Shown here: piece by piece, positions 7,957 to 17,290 of the stretch | How positions within the stretch are numbered: the first letter of the stretch is position 1 | Layout of the letters: each line of letters starts with the position of its first letter | Assembly: GCF_012030425.1 (NCBI RefSeq) | Contig: NZ_JAAUVN010000002.1 | Coordinates: 1 to 64,000, forward strand | Direction of reading: 5' to 3' | DNA: 64,000 nt | Source of the DNA: Sphingobacterium sp. B16(2022) | GTDB taxonomy: Bacteria; Bacteroidota; Bacteroidia; Sphingobacteriales; Sphingobacteriaceae | Program-made: the position numbers and the translations under genes | Notes under the pieces: model-generated | What the model saw: the letters and a program-made list of their open reading frames with translations, nothing else | Database searches by the model: none | Told to the model about the DNA's origin: nothing

Positions 7957-7992
7957 AAAAAGGCTTGAATTATATAATTCAAGCCTTTTTTT
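7957..7992. terminator. Bidirectional terminator between transglycosylase and lolA
   Basis: Hairpin AGGCTTGAAT / ATTCAAGCCT with A-run and T-run on either side. Confidence 0.88.
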
Positions 7993-8008
7993 CTAGTGTC
8001 TGTTCTAC

Positions 8009-8665
8009 CTATCTTAGGTCTACAATTTCATAACCGCTGTATTTGCTTTTGTTAAAGCTAAATAAACTGTTATCCAAATTCTTATTGGGAACCTGACTCT
8101 TAATCGTGTAACTGTATTGACCACCGTTTTTATCATAGATAGTCGCATCATATATCAGTTTTGTTGCTCTATTGATGCGGAGTTTTATCTTAGAATAGTT
8201 CTTTTTACTATCAGTTGGTGTTAAATGAACGACATTTAAAAGTGTGTTTCCAGCTTTTTCATTTGCAATCAAGTTATATTTAAATCCGGTTTTATAAAAG
8301 CTAAAAATATTACTGGGATCTATTGCATCTGTGCTATTCTCTATTGCTGCAATCTGAACTTCTTTTTCTTCTTTCAAAATAGTATATAAGCTCTTTGCAT
8401 CTGATATCATTTCTTGACTATTCATCGTAATATGATATCTATTGTTTTTCTTATCTAAATAGAGTGTCCCTGCGTCGGTGTAGGCAGATTTATTTGAACC
8501 CTGAATTGCTGAAAATGAAAACTTTGCTTGTACCGTTTGATAACTATCATACTTTTTACTGACTTCTGTCAATATTTTTTTTGCAGCAGCATCTTGTTGT
8601 GCCAGTGCTGGAGTTGCGACTGCTAAGGTTATGAAACCTAGCATGATGCCCATTGTTTTTTTCAT
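8009..8665 (-). CDS. lolA: LolA-like periplasmic lipoprotein carrier
   Basis: A 218-aa protein with a clear signal peptide (cleavage likely after 'TPALA'). The mature part has the LolA-type pattern: 'ILTEVSKKYDSYQTVQAKFS' at the start, then 'AGTLYLDKKNNRYHITM' and 'KLIYDATIYDKNGGQYSYTI', consistent with the half-open beta-barrel that carries lipoproteins from the LolCDE exporter to the outer membrane. It starts 3 bp after the ftsK stop, so the two genes are co-transcribed; an ftsK-lolA arrangement is also known in gamma-proteobacteria. Identification is by fold pattern and context rather than a catalytic motif. Confidence 0.85.
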   Translation of the reverse strand: MKKTMGIMLGFITLAVATPALAQQDAAAKKILTEVSKKYDSYQTVQAKFSFSAIQGSNKSAYTDAGTLYLDKKNNRYHITMNSQEMISDAKSLYTILKEEKEVQIAAIENSTDAIDPSNIFSFYKTGFKYNLIANEKAGNTLLNVVHLTPTDSKKNYSKIKLRINRATKLIYDATIYDKNGGQYSYTIKSQVPNKNLDNSLFSFNKSKYSGYEIVDLR

Positions 8666-8668
8666 CTT

Positions 8669-11356
8669 TTAATCCTTCCTTAATGTTTCTAAAAACTGTT
8701 CTAAAGAATATTCATCGGGATAGAGTACTTCACGGGCCTTGCTTCCTTCAAAAGGACCAACGATTCCTGCAGACTCTAACTGATCAATTATTCTCCCAGC
8801 TCTATTGTACCCCAGCTTTAATTTACGCTGGATGAGTGATGTTGACCCCTGTTGATGCATAACAATTAGGCGTGCCGCTTCTTCGAATAATTGATCTCTA
8901 TCTGAGAAATCAAAATCTGTAGAACCTGAACCATCGCCACTTTCATCAACATATTCAGGTAGCATAAATGCGGATGGATATCCACGTTGACCTCCGATAA
9001 AGTCAGAAATCATTTCGACTTCTGGAGTATCTACAAATGCACATTGAATACGAATCAAGTCACTACCTGTTGATAAAAGCATATCTCCACGACCAATTAA
9101 TTGATCTGCACCTCCTGAATCTAAAATAGTACGTGAATCTACTTTAGATAATACGCGGAATGCCAAACGTGCCGGGAAATTGGCTTTAATCGTACCTGTA
9201 ATGATATTGACCGAAGGACGTTGGGTGGCAATTACCAAGTGAATACCAACCGCACGTGCTAATTGTGCTAAACGTGCAATGGGTGTTTCAACTTCTTTAC
9301 CAGCTGTCATCATCAGATCGGCAAACTCATCTACAATAAGAACTATAAAGGGTAAGAATCGATGACCCTCCTCAGGGTTTAATCTGCGATTGACAAATTT
9401 TGCATTATATTCTTTCAAATTACGTACTTGTCCATTTTTTAGCAAGTCATAACGTTGATCCATTTCAATACAAAGGGAGTTTAATGTGTTGATAACCTTC
9501 TTTGTATCTGTGATAATAGCATCTTCTTCTCCTGGTAATTTCGCGAGAAAGTGTCGCTCTATTTTTTTGAATAAAGAAAGCTCTACTTTTTTTGGATCGA
9601 CCAATACAAACTTTAATTCTGCAGGATGTTTCTTGTACAGTAGCGATGTTAAGATCGCATTGATACCTACGGATTTACCTTGTCCTGTAGCACCGGCTAC
9701 CAGTAAGTGGGGCATTTTAGCTAAATCGGCAATATAAACTTCATTCGAAATTGTCTTCCCTAAGGCGATTGGCAAGTCCATATCCGTCTTTTGGAATTTT
9801 TCTGTTGCAATAATTGATTTCATGGAAACCATTTCAGGATTGCTATTAGGAACCTCGATACCAATAGTTCCTTTTCCCGGCATCGGAGCAATAATACGGA
9901 TACCTAAAGCCGCTAAACTCAGTGCAATATCGTCTTCTAGATTTTTAATTTTTGAAATACGTACTCCAGGTTTAGGAATGATTTCATATAATGTTACCGT
10001 AGGACCGATTGTAGCCTTGATATGTTCAATCTCAATATTATAATTACGTAAGGTGTCAACAATTTTATTTTTGTTGGCCTCCAGCTCTTGCTGGTTGATC
10101 GTGATTTTTCCAGTTCCATAATCTTTTAATAGATCTAAGGTTGGATGTTGATATCCTGATAAATCTAATTTAGGATCATACTGACCGAATTGTGCAACTA
10201 GATCATTAGCCGTAATCGTCTTTTCTTCTTTAGGTGATTCTACTTCTAATTCATGACTTTGTACCGGCTTTTCTTCTACAATAGGATCTATTTGAAGAGG
10301 TTCGTCTACCGTAAATGAAACGGTATTTTCATTCATTATATTCGTATCCTCATCCGCTGGAGTTGGTTCTTCGATTTCGAATGGGATGAGCACTTTGTTC
10401 TCAGGTTTTATTTCCGAAACAGGTAAAATGATTTCTTTATGAGGAGGAGTGAATTCTTCATTTAATTGAATATCAGCATTTCTACTCGATTGAAATCTGT
10501 CATTCAGACTAGGTGCAGGTGTATAGGTTTCCCTTCTATTAATTAATGGTTCAGATACTGATGGTTCTGTTGTACGGATGGAGTTTGTGTAGTTTGTTTC
10601 TTCTTCTTCCGTATCAAAATTTTCATCTTCCTCATCTTGTTTTTTACGCGAGTCAAAAATACTAAATTTTAGATCTAGGTTATATACCAGTATCAATGTC
10701 GTCAAATAGGCAAAGATTAAAATTCCGGCAACACCAACTGTTCCAATTTGAGCTTCTAATAATTTATTAGTCCAGAAACCAAACTTACCTTCTAAAATGT
10801 GAGGCACTTTTGTAATGAAGCTATGCAAGAAACCTAATGTAACAGATATAAATACGATCGCGATAAAAGAGTATATAATGGTACGGTAAACTGGTAATAT
10901 TGATTTTTTGTACAATAATTTATATCCGATTACAAAGAAGACCAGTACAAAGAGGAAGGACGCAATGCCGAACCAATTGTAAATAAATTGGTTTGCAAAC
11001 AATGCACCATATTTTCCCAATCTATTTTGTACTACAGGTAGTTCGATATCGGGATTGTCAATTTCTTCCGCTGTATTCATCACTACGCCCCAACCACCAT
11101 TATTGGTTGCAATATAGCTTTGATCTTCAGACCAGGTGAATAAATATGAAACAAAAGCTATCCCCAATAATATCGCACATAGTATCAGGAAAGCCCCTAA
11201 AATTTTAATTAATTTTTGTTGCAGTTCTGATAAGTCTCTAGCGGGAGCTTCTTCTTTATTTTCTACTTTCTTATTATTGGGAGCTTCTTTTTTCTGACTC
11301 CTTTTAAATGTTGTATTAGCGCTAGATGGTCTAAATGTATTTCCTTTATTTGACAT
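8669..11356 (-). CDS. ftsK: DNA translocase FtsK
   Basis: An 895-aa FtsK/SpoIIIE ATPase that pumps chromosomal DNA through the division septum and activates dimer resolution. Order of parts: four N-terminal membrane helices (about residues 45-245), an acidic/proline-rich linker (about 245-400), the alpha/beta motor with Walker A 'GATGQGKS' (around residue 555), Walker B 'IVLIVDEFADLMM', and 'ATQRPSVNIITGTIKANFPA', then a C-terminal winged-helix gamma domain ('HQQGSTSLIQRKLKLGYNRA') that reads KOPS-type DNA sequences. Length is usual for the phylum. The start is ATG 11356. It heads an operon with lolA. Confidence 0.96.
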   Translation of the reverse strand: MSNKGNTFRPSSANTTFKRSQKKEAPNNKKVENKEEAPARDLSELQQKLIKILGAFLILCAILLGIAFVSYLFTWSEDQSYIATNNGGWGVVMNTAEEIDNPDIELPVVQNRLGKYGALFANQFIYNWFGIASFLFVLVFFVIGYKLLYKKSILPVYRTIIYSFIAIVFISVTLGFLHSFITKVPHILEGKFGFWTNKLLEAQIGTVGVAGILIFAYLTTLILVYNLDLKFSIFDSRKKQDEEDENFDTEEEETNYTNSIRTTEPSVSEPLINRRETYTPAPSLNDRFQSSRNADIQLNEEFTPPHKEIILPVSEIKPENKVLIPFEIEEPTPADEDTNIMNENTVSFTVDEPLQIDPIVEEKPVQSHELEVESPKEEKTITANDLVAQFGQYDPKLDLSGYQHPTLDLLKDYGTGKITINQQELEANKNKIVDTLRNYNIEIEHIKATIGPTVTLYEIIPKPGVRISKIKNLEDDIALSLAALGIRIIAPMPGKGTIGIEVPNSNPEMVSMKSIIATEKFQKTDMDLPIALGKTISNEVYIADLAKMPHLLVAGATGQGKSVGINAILTSLLYKKHPAELKFVLVDPKKVELSLFKKIERHFLAKLPGEEDAIITDTKKVINTLNSLCIEMDQRYDLLKNGQVRNLKEYNAKFVNRRLNPEEGHRFLPFIVLIVDEFADLMMTAGKEVETPIARLAQLARAVGIHLVIATQRPSVNIITGTIKANFPARLAFRVLSKVDSRTILDSGGADQLIGRGDMLLSTGSDLIRIQCAFVDTPEVEMISDFIGGQRGYPSAFMLPEYVDESGDGSGSTDFDFSDRDQLFEEAARLIVMHQQGSTSLIQRKLKLGYNRAGRIIDQLESAGIVGPFEGSKAREVLYPDEYSLEQFLETLRKD

Positions 11357-11504
11357 GAATTTTCACAGTTATCCTTCATACAAACTTAAGTATTTAGGAG
11401 GAAATTTAATTGGCTTACTAAACCTTTTATTTTTTCTTGTAGCATTTTGTTTCTAACATACGTTTTTTAATGAGACGATCGTTGAATTTTGTTGTAAATA
11501 AAAA

Positions 11505-12209
11505 ATGAAAATGAAAAAAGCATTATTTTTTGGAATCAGTATAATGGTTTTTATGCTGACATTAAATTCATGTAATAAGCTGGATGATGATTACGCTTAT
11601 GTGGAAATCTCGGCTGTGTCTGCTGTGAATGCTGTACCTGGATCTGAAGGATTAGATATTGGTCTCGACCAGAATAAATTGAATAATAACTGGGAGGGTG
11701 TTTTCTCCTTTAATCGCGTTTTGAGTTATAAAAATGCGTATCCTGGTAGTAGACTCGTGCGGGTATTTGATCCGAAATCAACTCCTGGTGATACAGCACT
11801 AGTGAGTAAAAAAGTAGATTTTACTCCAGGCAAATTTTACAGCCTCTATGTGATCGGTAAAGATAAAGTTGATGTATTGGCTACTGAAGATGATTTTGGA
11901 ACTTTGAAAACAGGATATGCAAAATTTAGATTTATGAATTTGAGTCCTGAAGCATCTAAGTTGACGCTTACATTAAATGATGTTGATAGTTTAGCTGTTA
12001 AAGATAAAGCTTATAAAGAATTGGCTCCTTTTAAGAATATTAAAATTGCTGATGTATATAAACTGAAAATAAATGGTGTTGGTATGACTGAACTGTTGGG
12101 AGATTTTAAACCTGAAGATAAGGAAGTTTATACCATTTATGCCGCAGGTTTGAAGTCAAGTAGCGATACCAATAAAAAATATAGCTTCCAAATCGTTAAG
12201 CATAAATAA
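11505..12209 (+). CDS. DUF4397-type lipoprotein
   Basis: A 234-aa predicted lipoprotein: basic N terminus, hydrophobic stretch and lipobox 'TLNSC' (Cys23). The mature protein resembles DUF4397 domains common in Bacteroidetes surface proteins, with two similar beta-rich blocks: 'AYVEISAVSAVNAVPGSEGL' and 'GYAKFRFMNLSPEASKLTLT'. The second block and 'EVYTIYAAGLKSSS' are the typical features. Function unknown; probably cell-surface or periplasmic. Monocistronic, with its own terminator; divergent from ftsK. Confidence 0.78.
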   Translation: MKMKKALFFGISIMVFMLTLNSCNKLDDDYAYVEISAVSAVNAVPGSEGLDIGLDQNKLNNNWEGVFSFNRVLSYKNAYPGSRLVRVFDPKSTPGDTALVSKKVDFTPGKFYSLYVIGKDKVDVLATEDDFGTLKTGYAKFRFMNLSPEASKLTLTLNDVDSLAVKDKAYKELAPFKNIKIADVYKLKINGVGMTELLGDFKPEDKEVYTIYAAGLKSSSDTNKKYSFQIVKHK

Positions 12210-12250
12210 GTAGAAGATCTGGTTATAATTGTGGTTGATTATAATAACTA

Positions 12251-12278
12251 AGCCTGTTCTGAAAAGAACAGGCTTTTT
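12251..12278 (+). terminator. Terminator of the DUF4397 gene
   Basis: Hairpin AGCCTGTTCT-GAAA-AGAACAGGCT followed by a T-run. It ends 3 bp before the stop codon of the convergent TonB-domain gene. Confidence 0.88.
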
Positions 12279-12280
12279 AT

Positions 12281-13255
12281 TTATCTTGCTGAATTTAAAC
12301 GAATGGGAAGTAAATATTTGACATTGACCGGTATACCTCTTTGTCGCCCTGGTTCCCATTTTTTCATCTTTTTAGCGACTCTGATTCCAGCTTCACCGGC
12401 TCCATAGCCTATATCTCTTTTAAGTTTAAAATCGCGGGGTTCTCCACTTTTATCGATAACGAATTCGATCTCTACTACACCGTGTACACCAGCACGCAGT
12501 GCTTGCGTAGGATAATTATAATTTTGACCGATGAAGCTCATCAGTGCTCTAATACCTCCTGGATAAGTAGGTTCTTTCCAGCCTGTAATTGAATCATAAG
12601 GTGTTTTATTGCCTATTGAATCTGTGGTAATGCCTGAAATCAGTTTCCCTTCTATGAAAGTTTCTGTAAAGGTATATCGCTTTCCATTAAAGTGCCCCTT
12701 CCAATCACCTTGTTTTTTGTGATTGACATAGTTACCTTCTTCGTAACTATAGGAGTTATCTGATACGGCGAAACCATTGCCATCTTTTAGCAGGATCTTT
12801 CCTGTTGAATCTGCGTAGGCTAAATAAAGTGTTTCTTCAATTTTATATTTACCTTTTTTATCGATCGCAAAGGGATAATATAGAATAGATTTTATTTTAC
12901 CATTTTGATGATAGTAGAATGCCGTATCGATCTGTTCTGAATAATTTGAATACATCTGCTCTGATTTGAGATTCCCATTTTCAAACATTTCGTATTTCTT
13001 ACCTTTAAATTTTGTTCCGGAGATATTGGTTACTTTTCCTTGCAATTTGAGTGCATTATTAGAAAGATAAAATTCTTCAACTAAGGTATCTTTTGTATTT
13101 TGATCTGGAATGCTGACAAGACGTACATAATATGCTTTATCTAACTCTTTTGTTACTTCGTTATTTTTTGTATAAAGTGTTTGAATGTTTACTTGTGCAT
13201 AACTAAAAGTACACGTTATAAGATACAGCAGGCTTATTAATGCGATTTTTCTCAT
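12281..13255 (-). CDS. Exported protein with TonB C-terminal domain
   Basis: A 324-aa protein with a signal peptide ('MRKIALISLLYLITCTFSYA'). The middle (about 60-215) has MORN/YwqK-like repeats ('YEMFENGNLKSEQMY', 'AFYYHQNGKIKSILYY', 'GDWKGHFNGKRYTFTETF'). The last ~90 residues are a TonB C-terminal fold ('YPTQALRAGVHGVVEIEFVI', 'VAKKMKKWEPGRQRGIPVNV'). Classical TonB has an N-terminal membrane anchor and a Pro-rich linker; here the signal looks cleavable and no Pro-rich region is seen, so it may not be an energy transducer. A TATCTTTA box precedes it on the - strand. Confidence 0.83.
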   Translation of the reverse strand: MRKIALISLLYLITCTFSYAQVNIQTLYTKNNEVTKELDKAYYVRLVSIPDQNTKDTLVEEFYLSNNALKLQGKVTNISGTKFKGKKYEMFENGNLKSEQMYSNYSEQIDTAFYYHQNGKIKSILYYPFAIDKKGKYKIEETLYLAYADSTGKILLKDGNGFAVSDNSYSYEEGNYVNHKKQGDWKGHFNGKRYTFTETFIEGKLISGITTDSIGNKTPYDSITGWKEPTYPGGIRALMSFIGQNYNYPTQALRAGVHGVVEIEFVIDKSGEPRDFKLKRDIGYGAGEAGIRVAKKMKKWEPGRQRGIPVNVKYLLPIRLNSAR

Positions 13256-13320
13256 CTAACTTAATGTCTGTTTGGATATGTAATTTTTTTTAAAGTGTAA
13301 AGATAGTAAAAGTTCATAAA

Positions 13321-13353
13321 ATAAAAATGACCGATCAAGTCGGTCATTTTTAT
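13321..13353 (-). terminator. Terminator of tyrS
   Basis: A perfect 14-bp stem (core AAAATGACCGA / TCGGTCATTTT, 5-nt loop) 20 bp after the tyrS stop, with T-rich flank on the - strand. Confidence 0.82.
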
Positions 13354-13372
13354 TTTATGTAATTAAAAAAGT

Positions 13373-14656
13373 TTATTCAGCAATAATTAAATAGTAGTTT
13401 TTCTTTCCTCTTTGTGCAATGATATATTTATCATTAATCAAGTGAGAAGCATTGATTACTTGTTCAATATCTGTCGCTTTTTCGCGGTTGATTGACACAC
13501 CACCACCTTGTAGCATTTTACGCGCTTCACCTTTAGAAGGGAATACCTGTGTGTTGACTGCTAGTAGATCTAATATGTTAATACCACTGCTCAAAGTTTC
13601 TGGTGAAACATTGAATTGCGGAATACCTTCGAATACATCTAAAATAGCTTCATGATCTAATCCATTTAAGAATTCAAGCGTACCATTGCCGAATAAGAAA
13701 TCAGAAGTTTTGATTGCTGTTTCATATGCTTCTTCCGAGTGTGTACGAATAGTAATGTCTTTTGCTAAGGCTTTTTGTACTGCTCTTGTATGTGGAGCTG
13801 CATCGTGCTCGGCAATGATGTTATCAAGTTCTTCTTTAGATTTTAAAGTAAAGATCTTAATCCAATTTTTAGCATCATCGTCCGAAGTATTTAACCAGAA
13901 CTGGTAATATTTGTATGGTGATGTTTTCTTAGGATCTAACCATACCGCTCCGGATTCAGTTTTACCAAATTTTTGGCCATCAGCTTTTTTAATTAACTGT
14001 GTTGTGATAGCAAAAGCAGTCCCTTGATCTTGGCGACGGATAAATTCTGTACCCGTTACGATATTTCCCCACTGATCGGAACCTCCCATTTGTACTTTAC
14101 AGTTGTGATGTTTCCATAGATAATAGAAGTCATATCCTTGAATCAATTGGTACGAGAATTCTGTAAACGAAAGGCCGTTTTCACCTTCCAAACGTTTTTT
14201 TACAGAATCTTTAGACATCATATAGTTAACAGTAATTAATTTACCAACATCACGAATAAAATCTAAAAATTTGAAATCTTTAAACCAATCGTAATTGTTA
14301 ACCATTTTGGCATCATTTTCACCTTCTCCAAATGCAAGGAATTTACCTAACTGAGTTTTCAAACAATTCACATTGTGATTTAATGTGTGTTCGTCCAATA
14401 AGTTACGTTCTGCAGATTTGAATGAAGGGTCTCCAATCATTCCTGTTGCACCACCAACCAAAGCAACAGGCTTGTGTCCTGCATTTTGGAAGTGTATCAA
14501 CGTCATGATTTGTGTCAAGTGACCTACGTGTAAAGAGTCTCCTGTTGGATCAAAACCAATATAACCAGATACCTTTTCTTTATTTAGTAAGTCCTCAGTT
14601 CCGGGCATAATGTCTTGAAGCATGCCTCTCCAGCGTAATTCTTCTACAAAGCTCAT
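13373..14656 (-). CDS. tyrS: Tyrosine--tRNA ligase
   Basis: A 427-aa class I aminoacyl-tRNA synthetase charging tRNA-Tyr. Seen: '[13 protein letters not shown]' containing the HIGH-type motif (His43-Val-Gly-His46), '[20 protein letters not shown]' with 'SDQWGNI' (tyrosine pocket), 'KFGKTESG' as the KMSKS equivalent, and a C-terminal S4-like domain ('[17 protein letters not shown]'). This is the bacterial TyrRS of about 420 aa. The frame is open from 14695, but ATG 14656 ([11 protein letters not shown]) is the conserved start. A TATATTTG promoter box lies at 14693-14700. No T-box leader was seen. Confidence 0.97.
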   Translation of the reverse strand: MSFVEELRWRGMLQDIMPGTEDLLNKEKVSGYIGFDPTGDSLHVGHLTQIMTLIHFQNAGHKPVALVGGATGMIGDPSFKSAERNLLDEHTLNHNVNCLKTQLGKFLAFGEGENDAKMVNNYDWFKDFKFLDFIRDVGKLITVNYMMSKDSVKKRLEGENGLSFTEFSYQLIQGYDFYYLWKHHNCKVQMGGSDQWGNIVTGTEFIRRQDQGTAFAITTQLIKKADGQKFGKTESGAVWLDPKKTSPYKYYQFWLNTSDDDAKNWIKIFTLKSKEELDNIIAEHDAAPHTRAVQKALAKDITIRTHSEEAYETAIKTSDFLFGNGTLEFLNGLDHEAILDVFEGIPQFNVSPETLSSGINILDLLAVNTQVFPSKGEARKMLQGGGVSINREKATDIEQVINASHLINDKYIIAQRGKKNYYLIIAE

Positions 14657-14692
14657 TGTGTAAAATGGGTTAAAAATTTTTAATATAAGCCA

Positions 14693-14700
14693 CAAATATA
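14693..14700 (-). promoter_or_regulatory. Promoter -7 box (TATATTTG) for tyrS
   Basis: A TAnnTTTG match 36 nt upstream of ATG 14656 on the - strand. It argues against the upstream in-frame start at 14695, which overlaps the box. Confidence 0.5.
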
Positions 14701-14768
14701 AGAGATTAAGCTGTATATTGAGTGAATATTTCTCGTTAAATGACTACGGTAGGTATAAAAATGCTGTT

Positions 14769-15452
14769 ATGAATTTTTTATCACACTTTTATTTTGAACG
14801 TTTTGCGACGACTCCTGAAAGAGTTGTTGGTAGCTTATTACCTGATCTATTGAAAAATGCCGATAAGGCTTTTATCCTCAAACCCAATAATTTTGAAGAT
14901 CAGATAGGAGCCAAGCCGTTACAATCTGAATTACTTAAAGGGTGGAATGGGCATATTGAAGTTGACCGTCTGTTCCACAATTCGGATTACTTTTTCCACC
15001 ATACACATGAGATCAAAGAATCTGTCAAGAATGAATTGATCGGACTTCCGATTAGGCCTTCTTTTTTTGCGCATATCGCACTAGAACTGTTATTAGATCA
15101 TCTTTTAATTGAACATAAAGCTGTTTCTATTGCTAAGTTTTATACCGCCCTTGAGCGGGTAGACCGTAACTCTTTAAGATCTTTTCTAGTTACTAGTGAA
15201 CTAAAGGATGTCGCGAAGTTTGATACTTTTTTTGATAGATTTATTGCCTCTCAGTACATTTATGAATATACGGATCTGGCACAGGTTACCCGTGCGTTAT
15301 TTCAGATTTGTAAACGTTTATGGTCTTTTGATGTTCATGAAGATCAAGTTTTATCGGTAAGCAGTAAATTAAGCCTTTATGTAAAAGAAAATATGAAGGA
15401 TTTTCATGACATCTATCAATATATTCATTATGAAATGATAGATTTTGAATAG
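14769..15452 (+). CDS. AcpH-like (DUF479) protein
   Basis: A 227-aa protein resembling acyl-carrier-protein phosphodiesterase AcpH. The N terminus 'MNFLSHFYFERFATTPERVV' followed by 'GSLLPDLLK' matches the family's MNFLAHxxLA...GnllpDf pattern, and 'GHIEVDRLFHNSDYFFHHTH' is the conserved HD-like segment, with further His and Asp residues at 'AHIALELLLDHLLIEH'. AcpH removes the 4'-phosphopantetheine arm of ACP; whether the Bacteroidetes homologue does so is not shown. The frame is open from TTG 14718, but ATG 14769 fits the conserved family N terminus. Adjacent to tyrS but divergent. Confidence 0.75.
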   Translation: MNFLSHFYFERFATTPERVVGSLLPDLLKNADKAFILKPNNFEDQIGAKPLQSELLKGWNGHIEVDRLFHNSDYFFHHTHEIKESVKNELIGLPIRPSFFAHIALELLLDHLLIEHKAVSIAKFYTALERVDRNSLRSFLVTSELKDVAKFDTFFDRFIASQYIYEYTDLAQVTRALFQICKRLWSFDVHEDQVLSVSSKLSLYVKENMKDFHDIYQYIHYEMIDFE

Positions 15453-15532
15453 TATTTGTGATGCATTACTATTATCCGTATTATTTTTTTTTATTTTCGT
15501 AGCAAATTACTTAACATATTAACATAAACTAC

Positions 15533-17227
15533 ATGTTTAAAAGACTTTTTCGTAAGAAAAGTGTTGATCAGATTATCTACGACTCGCAACATGGTGAGGG
15601 TTCAGGACTTGCAAAGGTACTCGGTGTAAGAGATTTGGTTTCACTAGGTATTGCGGCTATTGTCGGTGCAGGAATTTTCAGCACAATCGGCCTAGCAAGC
15701 TATGAAGGGGGACCTGCGGTTTCACTTCTGTTTATTTTTACAGCTTTTGCCTGTGTTTTTACGGCTTTGTCTTATGCTCAGTTTGCCAGTACAGTTCCAG
15801 TTTCGGGAAGTGCTTATACTTACGCATATGTTGCCTTTGGGGAATTATTTGCTTGGATTATCGGATGGGCTTTAGTTTTGGAATATGCCGTTTCTAACAC
15901 CGTAATTGCAATTTCCTGGTCTCAGTATTTTGCTTCAATGCTGGAAGGGTTTGGGATACATATACCCGCTTGGTTATCGATGGCTCCTGGCTATGCATTG
16001 GACGCATCACAAAAGCTTGCTGAGCACGGTGCAAATGCATTGACGGCAGCAGATAAGCAGGGATTAGAAGCTTATTTAAGCGCTCCGCGAATCGGAGGAG
16101 TACCAATCATCTTTGATCTCCCTGCAGGTATTATTACTGTACTAGTTACTGCTTTAGTCTATATTGGGATTAAAGAATCACAACGTGCTAGTGCGATCAT
16201 GGTTATGATCAAAGTCGGGATTATATTGGCTGTAATTTTTGGGGGTATCTTTTATGTGAAACCGGAAAACTGGACACCTTTTGCTCCAAACGGAATGCAC
16301 GGTGTTATGGGAAGTGTTGCGGCTGTGTTTTTTGCTTTTATTGGTTTTGATTCGATTTCAACGACTGCAGAGGAATGTAAGAACCCGCAACGTGATTTAC
16401 CTAAGGCTATGATCTGGTGTTTGGTAATCTGTACGGTCTTATATGTCGCTATAACCCTCGTATTAACTGGTATGGTTAATTACACGGAGTTGAATGTAAA
16501 AGATCCTTTAGCTTTTGTGTTTAAGTATGTTGGGTTTGATTATATGGCTGGTGTTATATCGGTTACTTCCGTAATTGCGATTACAAGTGCATTATTGGTG
16601 TACCAATTGGCGCAACCGAGAATCTGGATGACGATGAGCCGGGATGGGCTGATGTCTAAACGCTTTGCACGTATACATCCTAAATATAGAACCCCTTCTT
16701 ATGCAACTATAGTAACAGGTATCGTTGTGGGAGTTCCATCATTGTTTTTTAAGATGGATTTTTTTGTCGATTTAACAAGTGTAGGTACTTTCTTTGCCTT
16801 TATTATGGTATGTGCGGGTGTTCTTTATATGGATTATTCTGGATTATCTGAAAAGTCAAAATTTAGAGTTCCTTATGTAAATGGTAAATATTTAGTTGGT
16901 CTAGGCTTACTGGGTGCTATTGTTTTGATGTGGATTTATGGACAGGCAATCCTATTAGAATGGAAGAACCTGACTTTTATGGAGATAATCGAACATAAGG
17001 TGTTGATCATTATTTTTTGGTTAACCTGGTTAGGACTTAGCATTTATAGTTTTAAAATGAATTTCTCTTTATTGCCGGTAACTGGTATTTTGATTAATCT
17101 TTATTTAATGACAGAATTGGGAGCGAGTAACTGGATTATCTTTATTATTTGGCTTATTGGTGGATTAGTTATTTATTTCCTTTATGGATATAAGCACTCG
17201 AAATTAAATAAAGAAAGTATTTCTTAA
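15533..17227 (+). CDS. APC-family amino acid permease
   Basis: A 564-aa inner-membrane transporter of the amino acid-polyamine-organocation superfamily (cationic amino-acid-like subgroup). The start of TM1 carries 'GIAAIVGAGIFSTIGLAS', the GAGIF-type substrate-binding motif, and 'FFAFIGFDSISTTAEECKNP' followed by 'QRDLPKAM' is the conserved TM6/loop of CAT-like permeases. About 12-14 membrane segments are visible. A hydrophilic insertion of about 45 residues after TM4 ('ALDASQKLAEHGANALTAAD' region) is longer than usual. Substrate unknown. Monocistronic, with a strong terminator. Confidence 0.9.
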   Translation: MFKRLFRKKSVDQIIYDSQHGEGSGLAKVLGVRDLVSLGIAAIVGAGIFSTIGLASYEGGPAVSLLFIFTAFACVFTALSYAQFASTVPVSGSAYTYAYVAFGELFAWIIGWALVLEYAVSNTVIAISWSQYFASMLEGFGIHIPAWLSMAPGYALDASQKLAEHGANALTAADKQGLEAYLSAPRIGGVPIIFDLPAGIITVLVTALVYIGIKESQRASAIMVMIKVGIILAVIFGGIFYVKPENWTPFAPNGMHGVMGSVAAVFFAFIGFDSISTTAEECKNPQRDLPKAMIWCLVICTVLYVAITLVLTGMVNYTELNVKDPLAFVFKYVGFDYMAGVISVTSVIAITSALLVYQLAQPRIWMTMSRDGLMSKRFARIHPKYRTPSYATIVTGIVVGVPSLFFKMDFFVDLTSVGTFFAFIMVCAGVLYMDYSGLSEKSKFRVPYVNGKYLVGLGLLGAIVLMWIYGQAILLEWKNLTFMEIIEHKVLIIIFWLTWLGLSIYSFKMNFSLLPVTGILINLYLMTELGASNWIIFIIWLIGGLVIYFLYGYKHSKLNKESIS

Positions 17228-17247
17228 CGTGCATCATGCTACTAGAT

Positions 17248-17284
17248 AAAAAAAAGCTCTAAACATTGTTTAGAGCTTTTTTTA
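17248..17284. terminator. Bidirectional terminator between permease and rlmF
   Basis: Palindrome AAAAGCTCTAAAC-ATT-GTTTAGAGCTTTT flanked by A- and T-runs. Confidence 0.88.
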
Positions 17285-17290
17285 TATCTG

